The position numbers and the translations under genes were made by a program. The notes beneath the pieces are model-generated. The model was not told where the DNA came from, made no database searches, and saw only the letters and a program-made list of their open reading frames with translations. Below are positions 40,451 to 51,427 of a stretch of 64,000 bases of DNA, piece after piece (the stretch's first letter is position 1; each line of letters opens with the position of its first letter). The DNA comes from Hyaloperonospora brassicae (Eukaryota; Oomycota; Peronosporomycetes; Peronosporales; Peronosporaceae). The stretch is from contig CANTFL010001372.1 of NCBI GenBank assembly GCA_947650285.1, positions 62,001 to 126,000 on the forward strand, read 5' to 3'.

Positions 40451-43400
40451 ACCATCATGGTTTAATCATAATTTTTATGTCATCGGAAATGATGTAAAAC
40501 ATAATTATTAGCGATTAGATGCTATAATAACATTAAACTGTGTCTGTTGTTGGCTAGTAGACCATGTCGTCGAACAAAGAGCAAAAATAATATAATTTTC
40601 GTAATCAAACAATTCTAGAGACCCTGTAATTGATACGTCTCATCGATATTGACGCCATCGACGGTCGCTTCATCAACGGAATGCTGCGAAGTTAAGCCTC
40701 GGTAAGTGTAATTATCAGTTGAAATGATAAAACATTGAAGTTTTAAGGTTTTTAATTTCGATGCATTAGGTATGCATGGTAGCATTTTGAGCGTGACTCA
40801 TAACTACATTAATCTGACAGGCAAATAATTATTTTAGCTCGGGTTGATTAAATAGAGCTGATGCATTCGATTATATTACACAAGTTCACACTCGAACCGC
40901 ATGTTTTAAACTATGCCTATTATAAACTCCGTTGATGAGAAAACACAGAATATACTTTTACCATCAACTTTGCCGATGCTCCATTGAGCTGCATATTCCA
41001 CATGGAATTGGCATAGCTCATATTAGCAATAGTCGTTTTAAATTAACTGAATATGAGACTTTTGTCGAGATGTGAAAACTAGATTTCTATGTGTTCTGTG
41101 TCATAGAAATGCCTTTATGCTATTAATCTTGGTCTTCTTTAAAAAAAGAGATCATCTTCTTAGACTTATCAGTAATTATTAAGGTGCAATCGGTAGCTGA
41201 AGATGGATCGCCACGCCAATCAGATCTTTATCAAGCTCATCGTTTCCAAGGACAGTAACGAATGAATAGAAGTTAATATGAAACGCCACGTCTGACGGAC
41301 GACATTGCTGCGATATACACCATTGTAGATACCTGTTTAAAAAGACGGAATCAGTATAATGTGTACCCAACAAATTTAGCAATACGATTTATTTGACAAG
41401 ACTATTATCGAACGTTGCTCTTCACATATACTCTCCGTGAGTATTTGCCGATGTAGATGATGTTTTCAATTAATTCCGTACAAATTTAAATTGGCAATGG
41501 ACATTTTGCTTTGCATTCTAATCGACCATCGGGAGTCGACAGACTTTATTTGACGTTAGTCGCCATTTCATCGTATACTCAATCTGGTTATGTCAAAATT
41601 ATTGTTGAAAGTGGGTCAGTACCTTGCATGATGACATCTGTGGTAGCAAAGACGATACGGTCCGAGTCTATACACACATTAAAAATTCAAACGATGCTGA
41701 TTTTATCATCTCAATTTTAGAGAAATACATGATTTCATTTTTTTGTTCGTTTAACACAGAAGGTCAAGCCACTAATCCAATAAAATCATCGACACGTCAC
41801 GAAGTATATGGCTTGTTCGTTAGCCAATCGTCTTTCTTACGTCCGTAAGCTCTCTTAAGTGTCCCGATGAGGCTCTCAAATACATGCGATTAGATTAGTA
41901 GTTAGATACAAAATTTGAAATTAGTCGAGTATTTGCCATGATTAGCTAGAGATTAATCGATATACGCGCATCTACAAAGTTTAAAATGATGTATTGATCA
42001 CTTGCATCACACAAGAGCTTTAATTTGGTGGATTTTGCTCGTATAAATCGATTTTTTGGATCATGATTTCTTCAATTGAAAAGTTTCGTAGCTTCATCAG
42101 TATTTTAATCAACTGACTGTTTATTTTACTCATATCATCTAAATCTTGCATAATCTTTGGTCTATCCTCGCATATCATACATTGAATCCAAATAATTAAT
42201 TCTTTACTCAGCACACTGCTGTCTTTCGAACTTACATTTACCTTATCTTGAAAGATTCCCTTAACCTAGTGTCTCAAATCTCGGCATATAAACGTACATC
42301 ATTTTTCTTGCGTATCTTATGCAACAAACTATGCCTGAACTTATGCGTGAAGGATTCGCATGACGTAAGTTTGTGCGATAAGCCATTTTAGCAGAGCACA
42401 TAGATCCTTAGTAAGCCATCTGACCACCACTTAAATTACATTGCAACAAACTCGCAACCTTTTATACAAAATTAGTGATACCAAAAATGTTTGCTTACAC
42501 AATGGTTGATATTTGGTAGCACTCTATAGGAAATAAATTTATTATTAAACACTCATGAATATTATTTACTGATCACGTAGAAGTCTTTGTGCTGCACTAT
42601 ACCCAATAAAACAATTTGTACAGGCGTTCACTTTTCTACACTTCTAGCATCTCCTATCATCTTGATAACTCTTCTCGTAATGCATTGCCTCTGCATTGAA
42701 GATAAGATCGCACGTATATTGTTATCCCAACCATCAGGCTACTCCCAGACAATCGACCGGAGGAGGGATTACTCTGTTTCCGTTCTTGTTCCTTATTCAT
42801 ATGGTCCACCTGCTGTTAGGGAAAACTGCAATCTTCCACGTGGACTCGTGTTTATAAAAATATTGGCCGCTTTTTGATGGAGTTGGAAGTGACCGTGTGG
42901 AAATTTTCACACGATCGCAAAAATACTTTCTGGTGCTTAGAAAAAGTCTTTCGAGATATACGAGATGATCGAGTTGTCTAATATATTAGATGATTGGTCC
43001 GCTTGACCTCCCGACTACCAGATCCGTCTCTTGACCTCGCACCTGGTCATTTACTGTGTAGCTGCGTCCTATCGCAGATTGATGGCTCGTTAAGATTTCT
43101 TGATCCCCGTTTAATCGATCCTGCGACATCCGTTAGATGATCTATGCGACTGTCTGATCATCTCAATTTCAAGTATTTATTTTTTGACACATGTGCTTGA
43201 CAGTAGCTTGGACTCTATCTACTTTTCACCAATCATTCCAAAATCCACCTTAATGACAACCCGTAACGTCGGATATGCTGCCGCGTGTACTCTATCCCCA
43301 CTTATTGTACTTTTTTCTAAAGTGGATAACGTCATACAAATTGCGGGAATACTTGAAGTGGCCTACGTCATGCAAGAGGTTAATAATCGGGTATAAAGGA

Positions 43401-46333
43401 TACGCGGCAGCACCATTTAACATCTATATTGTAATAATGATGGATTGCTGATCACAATGTGTGGTACAAAACAATTGTTGTAGTATAGTACGCATCCATC
43501 GAATATATTGCTCGATCTCTACCTGGATCACGAAGAACCGTTTTCGAATTGAGAACGGCGATCTTGTCTTTGATCAAGGATTTGGTGTGGTACACACCCA
43601 TAAGAGGTATTGCGATCGCGATTTTGACCGTAGATCGTTGATCGCATTGTAATTCAATACTATTCCTTAACCATCACACCTCGACAACAGGTACATTATA
43701 AGATTTTGTCAACCATCGCACGAAAATAAATGGGTGCGATGAGACAACTGCAATCATCTCCACCAATCATTTTCCAGCTCGGAATTAGCCGAAGCGCGGT
43801 TCGTCCATTTATTTTAGATCACTCGTTTTCTTCACTACAGTCGTCGCTACCATATTATCAGTATATAAAATTATAAGGAATTATGCGGCTGGCCATGAAT
43901 GGACGCTTCAGATCTAGTACTTCAGATGATCTATCAGAGTTTTTATGTGCATGACCGCATTAAATTGAAGACAACGCAAGATCCTGAACTCATGCGGATT
44001 AAGAACATAGGAAAGGCGGTAATAGTAATGAGAATGTAATGTAGAACGTGTCATCATCGAAGTAAAATTTGGATATCTGATTATAGAAACGAGTCCGGAC
44101 CTTCCTATGCAGTGAAGGTCGTGATACAAATTGCAGATAATTTGTGCTTTACACGATTTCAATATTTTAAGCGTGTACTGCGACGCCTATATGCAGCGCA
44201 GGCGCATGTACTCGAGTTCTTAAGCGATAGCACTGCTATATTGAAAGGTAATCATATGCAGATTGAAGTTTTGATGCGCAAACCTGACCGAATTAAGTGA
44301 ATATGCATCCGGTAAACGTCAAAATGCATCAAACAAAGGAGTTAGAAGCAGCAACGGTGTCTCTGTCATTGATGGGAGTAGAGTAAAGGGCGCTGAAGGG
44401 AGCATATGAGATATAGGTACAGTGAAATAAACTTGTGTTCGAATTTGATGAGATAAAGAGTGATGTGGCGCTTAAAATTTATAGAGGCATGTATGCAGAC
44501 CTTAAAGGTGCAATGAGATTATTAAAGATGCAAATTGTTTAATCGCAAAACATATCGGCAGGTGGTACCGCTTGAAGCCATAAAGAGTCGAAGAGGGCTA
44601 AATGGTGCTGATAAATTTCTAAACGAGTAGTTGAAGGTGGGCGCGAATACAAAGATAAATGCTGCTGTCCAGTTCGAGAATCGATAAAGTATGCTGAGTG
44701 CTCAAGCAATTTGAGCTGCCTATTCGAGTAGATATGCTGGTGAGGGAGAGCCTCGGTCGGTAAAAGAAAATAGAGAATTAAGCTCAAGCAGTTTACAATG
44801 CTCGACAAATGAATCAATAATTCGAATATAGAAGATTCCAATAGTGTAATTAAAAATACCTAGCAGACTTGGGTTCAAATATGAGACCGCAACCTATGAA
44901 GATGTATATATATATTCACTTTGCAATATGCTAAATTCAGCGCTCTTCGATTAGCTGTATATCAATTTCAGTGATAGAAAGCGCAATTAACAAGCCCGCA
45001 GAATATAATCTTAAAAAATCAATTATTGGAACACCACAAAGAACTCACCTGTAGAATTTATTATCGATAATAAAATTTCATATCGTTACATCGATCAAAG
45101 AGTTAACTTCATGCATGCATTCATATTTTCTTTGGTGTAGTATAGTTTATTTGGGTGAATGCAGCATAGAAACACTTTATGACGAATTATATGATAGAGT
45201 TCAAATTAAACTTAATAATGTAAATACTTATCATACATCACTATTTATCCTTGCGCGTTGTCTGCTACATTTTATACATGCTGAATAATAATAGTTATTG
45301 GTGGTGATCAGTTATCGGGATCCAAAATTATATGTCCGAATTCGATATCGCAAGATGTGAAAATAAGCGCTGTACGGAAAATTGGTCGTAATGAGTTTAC
45401 GATCGCACGTGTCGTACAAGTACTAGCATTTGCTTTCACAATTTTAGTGCGCTACACCTGTAACGACTAATGCTGTATTGCAGAAGTAAAAGGTTGTAAG
45501 TATACTTTTTAACATTCAATTAGTCTAGGGTACCATTATGCTGTTCTGTGAATAACCTACTATGCCTGCAAATTGATTACGAAAATATAATAAGTTGATG
45601 AATATCTGGTATTTGTTGCTAATCAATAATGTAGTAAATGAACCGTCTCCAACGTCATGCAATCCATATTCAACTGAACCATCGGCAATGTGCGAGGCCT
45701 TTTTATTTTCTAGTTCCCTATCATTTCGAGGGTACGTTGTAAGGTGACTCGAGTTAGCTGCTCATATTAACAGCTTAAGATTAACAAACATGTGGGTACG
45801 ATGGTCAATCATTATCGAAATAAAGAGGTCTCCTAATTTGGATTAAACAAAATAAAATATAATAACACACTCGTGATCATTCAGATGCGAAAATCACATA
45901 CTTGCGATAAGGTGTATATAAGGAGTCCATTGAGTTAGGCTTATATAAAGAGTGGCAATTCATTACTTTGGCCTTGTCTTCTTTACATCTTATACGTATA
46001 AACATAACTCCTGGTCTACTTAGGGAATTATGTATTATCTTTATATCGCATTTTCTTATTGGTACAAATCCACCTCTACAGTACCAGCTCGTTATTTTCT
46101 TCGTCTATCTCATCACTAACTATTTGCATCGATAAATAAGATGCAAGGTCGTCTAACGTAAGACTGTCATTAAAATTTTTTTGTCATATTAAAGTATATA
46201 CGATCCCTAGGGGAGAGCAGGTCACTATCACCAGCGAAAAAACTCTTTGCATTCCCTTCTATGTAAAAATATAAAACTAGTCAAGGGTATAGGTGATTAA
46301 TTAAAATTGAGATTTGTAGGGCCGCATCTAAAT
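40451..46333. other. AT-rich gene-poor tract
   Basis: A long stretch, visibly richer in A and T than the flanking elements, with no open frame above about 100 codons and no recognisable domain. A slightly less AT-rich patch near 42730-43140 (CCACGTGGACTCGTG, CTTGACCTCGCACC) may be an old insertion. It ends in TAAAT (46329-46333), part of the target duplication of the solo LTR. Confidence 0.6.
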
Positions 46334-46724
46334 TGTAACGGGGCAGCCCGTTACATGAAATTGTCACTTTAAGGAAAGTGACAATAAAGAATATAAAGAT
46401 GGATATTCTTTAAAACAATATCACCAAAGTGGTGATATTAAAGGGTCGACCAAAGGGTCTGTTCATTGGTTGATATCGTGATGATATCAACCCACCAATC
46501 GCCGCAAGACGCGCGCAATGAGTGGTGACGAGACGTCACCATACATGCAGTTATATTAGTATAATTGAATTAAGTCAAACGAAGAGACAGTAGTTTAAAG
46601 ACTTAATTTATTAATATAACAGTTCTACTTTTACCCTACCTACGCTTCCTCGCTTGCCACGTGTACGTCTGTCGGGGCACTCAAAACCCTTGCGTTAAGT
46701 TACGCAAGGGTGTGCCCCGTTACA
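46334..46724 (+). repeat. solo LTR, family 1 (subtype 2)
   Basis: The 391-bp LTR (TGTAACGGGG...CCCCGTTACA) is in the opposite orientation to elements A and B and closest to the left LTR of B (11511-11899). It is flanked by a perfect 5-bp target duplication, TAAAT (46329-46333 and 46725-46729). That is the classic product of recombination between the two LTRs of an inserted element. Confidence 0.95.
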
Positions 46725-49571
46725 TAAATCATACATACGCTTCCGTTATACTATAAGCTCCTATAGAATAAAATAAATTGATTGCAACAACTTTCATATT
46801 AACATCAGGTTGTACATATTCTCGTCGAGAATGATAAACTCATTGAGCCACTAAAATACTGACTATGCTTGCTTACTTCTGCGCATTAAGCCCTTCATTT
46901 TATATTAATGCAATTATATAGGAGTAAATGATAGAAAGTCAAGTTCGTTTTTTAATCAACTTGTAAAAGTACTCAAATCGTTTGTGATCCTGTATTAAAC
47001 CGTTGATGCGTACAAGGGAATACTTGAATAAGATAAGAATGAATGCAATATGTTCAATCTATGTCAAAACGTCACACATTTATCCATAAATGCATATAGG
47101 TATATGTATAATATTGAAAACTAACCGATATGTTTTGATTTGATCATTTGATGTAATCATGTACAACATAGATCGCGGTCTTATCCATTCTTGTTCGTCA
47201 TCATAACGTTTCACACTTAATCCTCTTAATAGTAATTAAAAAGCTTTGTAAATTAACTAGCTATTTGAAATTTGTCTTGGTAAAATCTGCGTATCAATTA
47301 CAATAATTCGATACTCATTTGTTGCAAATCTTACAGTGCCCTACGCTTTATTACCGCTTCCATCTAAAAATCGTGAGAGATGACTTCCTATTTTACACCA
47401 ATATCACACATATATAGTTGCAAGAGCTTTGCATGACCGGCAATCGTGTCGAGTAGTAGAAATCATATATGGTACGACTTCCATCGATCCCAAACAGCTT
47501 CATATCGTTCGATTTCTTGTTTTCTGCGGTCTTTCTCGCGTCGTCTTGTTTTTTTCCATTATCGCTACAATTATCGTGGATACACATTTTTCAGCGTCGA
47601 ATATTAGGTCTTTAAAATAAATATGTGTATATATATACGTATTTACTACTAGATACGCTAAATGCTTCTTTTTAGAAACATTAATCTTTAATTAGAAAAC
47701 AACGTGCTTGGTTTTTTTTCAAATTATTCGCAGTATGTACTTGTCGTCCAGCATCTTCTTATATCACGCATATGAAACGTCGCTACCAATTCTGATCCAG
47801 ATTTTAACAAAACATTTTCTTTTTTTAATATCTTCGTAATGAACCAGGCATGCAATTGCGACGATTTGATCTAAAATCTGTGGCATGGGCAAAACCTTGC
47901 ATTTAATTTGTTATGATGTAAAAATTTATCTCAAGACATCATCTGTAAACACGATTTCGATGTACCCACAATATAAAAAAATTATGACAATACCAGGCCA
48001 ATAAAAGCAAATGACTTCTACACAAACCCGAAGATAACTGGATGTGTAATTGACTGTATATTTTATTACCCGGTTGAAAAAAATACCACTTTAATTGTTC
48101 ATTGTATTACTTTTTACTTACTCGATGAAACAAAACGACGATATGACACATATCTTTAACTAAGTACAATACGTTGATTGCATAATTGTGCGTTGCTTAT
48201 ATCGTCATACTATGAACTAGTGATGTTGATGTATGAATTCATTCGTGTTAGAGTATTATGTTTGTGGTTTATTTTTTGTCGTATTACATCCTTAAATATG
48301 AGGTCTGTATATCTTTTTATATGAACGATGGTACAACTTCAACGGCTCAAACCATACTTTATATTTTCGACTCATACCGCGGATCTATACTGATAAGTAG
48401 ACTTGATTATGGTTAATTGATGGACATATATTTATAAATTTCTATCGGTTGTACTCTTTGAAACGAAATTCAAAGAAGCGTCCGTATACCTGTAAACATT
48501 TGCAGGCCGATCATGTATCGTTTTATATATTGGTATAGAGAATTATTGCTTTGGTAAGATATAAAGTAATGTTATGATTATTATTTGTATAAATGATTAC
48601 TCATGAAGGTGAAACCTCAAAATAAATTTATTAACGTACTTGCACGCGTAAAGCAAACATAGAGTAGTATCGTTATTATTTTCACCAATAAAGGTATGGC
48701 ATCCATTATTTTTATCTGCTTCTTGCCCCCTGCTCCCTTAACAAGTGAACAAATACTATTTGTCGCGAGATTAAGAATACATACAAACGATTGTCCAGAA
48801 ATTATATTAGCTTATACTTTTATACGCAGATATTTGCAGTAAGACTTATCGCAATACTGTAGTTTAAGTTGCCGGGACAAGTCTAGTACACTATCGAGAT
48901 CCCAAAACATTATTTACATGTATCATTAAAAAACTAAACATGATTTGTTTGTTTCCTTCGCTATACATCACGTACCGTACCTGAAAAAATAAAATTTATA
49001 TATTAAAACATTCACGTAAATTATGCTCTTTATGAATCTTTCTTTGATAGTAAATGATCATATTACAACTAAATTCACTCTTTAAACGATTCGTGTTTTC
49101 AATTCTCTAACATACAAATTTTTGTGTGCACATGTGTCGCATCGAAATGCGAAACTTTCAATGTCGTTGATACGATATGTGTGATTTGAATCGGATTTAT
49201 ACCTAAACACTTTGTCAAATTTACATAAAAAATAAATAGGCTTTTGTTGTGTAATGAATCAGCCGACTTACACATTATGTCCATATATATAAAAGATTTA
49301 ATATCATGACTGATCATAATTTGCAAGCTTTTTAATTATCATAATTGATCATATAGCGAAAGCAGACCTATTTATCCGCCTGAATTGATGTCTTATTTAT
49401 TCAAGGAATTGCTAAATTTACACCCCTTTTCTTTAAATTCAAACCTTTTCCTTCAAAATCTTATACATAATATCCCTATTCATTTCAAGATTTAATTTCT
49501 GGCAAAGGTATTGCTCAATAATCTAGGCCATTAATTGACAAGTAATACGTAAGAAATACATGAGATGGTAC
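46725..49571. other. AT-rich gene-poor tract
   Basis: AT-rich sequence with no ORF or repeat that I can support. Confidence 0.6.
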
Positions 49572-49805
49572 TCACGCCTGTGGTCTAGCTCCTCCAGAGT
49601 TTACGATCTTCATTACGGCCATCGTCTGAACCACTTTGAGCGGCAGTGACACAACGTCTTTCGTGATTTGTGCCACTTGGCTCCAGTCAAGTTCGCCACA
49701 TTCACGCGCCTTGAGGACCGTTGTCACTGTTAAGTACAACACGTACGCCCAGACAGCGCAAGAGACGTCATTGAAATCCAGCAGGTACAACTTTAGTTGC
49801 GAGGA
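49572..49805 (-). pseudogene. very-long-chain 3-hydroxyacyl-CoA dehydratase (PTPLA/HACD) N-terminal fragment
   Basis: The minus-strand frame reads KLYLLDFNDVSCAVWAYVLY, then LTVTTVLKARECGELDWSQVA and LKVVQTMAVMKIVNSG. This resembles the first membrane segments of the PTPLA/PHS1 dehydratase family (the third step of fatty-acid elongation in the ER). Similarity stops after about 70 residues, where the frame ends in RPQA-stop next to a possible splice-donor-like GTGAGT. The rest of the gene is absent. It follows directly downstream of the adenylate kinase fragment on the same strand. It is called a pseudogene or captured exon. A single first exon with the remainder lost would look the same. Confidence 0.6.
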
Positions 49806-50264
49806 CTACGCATACAAAAAGAGATAACTATGGTCAGCCTCTGCGTTGCAACCTGGACACTCGTCTGTATCTACTTTTGCTCTCACCTTTTTAGCCTGCA
49901 CGACCGTTCGTGGAAAGTCGTCGATGATAAAGCCACGACGGCACTCCAAACTCTTGATGGCGTCTTTAATGATACCGACGACAATCTCGTCGGTCACAAG
50001 TGCGCCCGACTCCATCGCGGCTTTGAAATTTTTGCCTTTGTCGGTACCAGCAGCTACAGCAGCGCGCAAGATGTCGCCCGTAGCCAAACGGCAGAGAATG
50101 TAATCGTTTTTGTCCAACGGCGATCGCGTACCTTGTATATTTAAGATTTTGAAGGAAGGGCGTAAATCTAAGCAAAAGAGGTGTAATTTTAGCAATTCCC
50201 TTTCTTTATATTTAATGCATATCAAAATATGACGGGTCCAATATTCTGGGCTGGATTGATGCAA
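49806..50264 (-). pseudogene. adenylate kinase fragment lacking the P-loop
   Basis: The central part reads GTRSPLDKNDYILCRLATGD, ILRAAVAAGTDKGKNFKAAM and ESGALVTDEIVVGIIKDAIK, then RRGFIIDDFPRTVVQAKK. This is the nucleoside-monophosphate-binding region of adenylate kinase (AMP + ATP to 2 ADP), including the DDFPRT form of the DGFPR motif. Homology begins exactly at the end of the P-loop (GKGT is reduced to QGT); the residues before it are unrelated and AT-rich. Homology ends about 25 residues before the stop. The LID and C-terminus are missing. It is a truncated gene copy, possibly a single exon, since AAG precedes GT at the 5' break like a splice acceptor. Confidence 0.78.
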
Positions 50265-51034
50265 TTGTCAATCGTTAAACGGATAATTTCCATTTAGGAC
50301 AGACTTAAGCGCATAATTAAATTCTACAATCACAAACTTATACATGGTCAGGAGTGTGGTAAAGTGGGGTCTCAAAACTGCGTAATGAGCCCACCAAAAC
50401 ACTCAATTTTCCGGACCGCCGGCTTACGGGGGAGGGGGATAACTAGATGCCTCGTATGGGACTTGATTCACCTCTTACTCGTCGGCTGGCAAATTGCACT
50501 CTTCGGTATTCTCGGAAGGAGACAAAGATACGTTAGCCTTGGCAGAGGTATAAATTTGTCTACACGTGGATATGCTTCACTCAGCGGGACAGTATGCGGC
50601 CGCTCGATCGAATCGGTAGAGAGAGGACTTACAACCACATTCTCCAGGTAGCTTGTCGCTCCTGACCTTCCGTTTGATCGAAGGGATGTTAACCTCCTGG
50701 TTTTTGCCGTGCTCCCTAGCTGCTAGGTTGGGAGGTTGCTTCCGATGGCGAATCCTAAGGGGGATTGCGACTCGACTAATCGAAAGACCAAATATTTTTA
50801 AGGTTCTACTGGCACTTAGGCTAGCCATGTAGTTGTCTTCATCGTGGAGGACAAAGTATATCTCTTCCCCGGAACAGGCGAAGGACTTAACAAGTTATCC
50901 CTATAGGCACGACGATGACGTGCCACGTAGAGCTCAAATTAAGTCGTATGTAACTGTGTCCTATCCTTGAACTTCTCTACTTTATACCTTTCCGGTGCAC
51001 TGACTCTTCCTGTAACTGTTCAAGAGTAGCCGGA
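50265..51034. other. intergenic, possible degenerate element
   Basis: From about 50380 the composition becomes less AT-rich than the surrounding tract. Minus-strand frames (for example 50577-50828) are basic but have no recognisable domain. This could be part of the same old insertion as 51113-51427. Confidence 0.35.
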
Positions 51035-51192
51035 ACTTGAGGGACCTGGTCTACCAGCGAGGGAACCAGGTTAACCGAGGAGGGGCCAGGTCTTACCGTG
51101 AGAGACCCAGGTCTAAAGATGAGGGACCAGGTCTAGTAATAAGAGACCCAGGTCTACCGGTAAGAAATCGGGTCTAACAATGAGGGACCACG
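51035..51192. repeat. degenerate ~21-bp minisatellite
   Basis: Seven to eight copies of a unit like GAGGGACCAGGTCTACCRG lie head to tail. Examples begin near 51037 (GAGGGACCTGGTCTACCAGC), 51117 (GATGAGGGACCAGGTCTAG) and 51180 (ATGAGGGACCACGG). Confidence 0.8.
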
Positions 51193-51427
51193 GTTGTCTT
51201 CTTTCAGTACCGCTTACAGGTACCTTGGCAACGTATTTCCCCCTGATTCGTCCTTCGGACTCCTCCTCATGAAGGCTTAACCCCTTTTGAGGTCCCTTCT
51301 TCTTCGAGCACCTCCTTTCGGTAGGGTGACCCTTATCCCTTTGCCGTGCCGACCTCGGGGTATATTTTTTCTTCAAAAGCACTTCACAACAGGAGTTTGT
51401 GATGTCTACCATATACCGAAACCGCAA
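51113..51427 (-). other. open frame in possible transposon remnant, unknown
   Basis: The 104-codon minus-strand frame contains a Lys/Arg-rich segment (ERRCSKKKGPQKGLSLHEEE, then SEGRIRGKYVAKV). It overlaps the minisatellite at its C-terminal end. The basic composition could fit a nucleic-acid-binding gag-like remnant, but no motif settles it. Confidence 0.25.

Noticed and set aside
40451..49571. Centromere interpretation of the AT-rich gene-poor tract
   Set aside because: No satellite array or centromere-associated copia-type element is visible. AT-richness and lack of genes alone are not enough.
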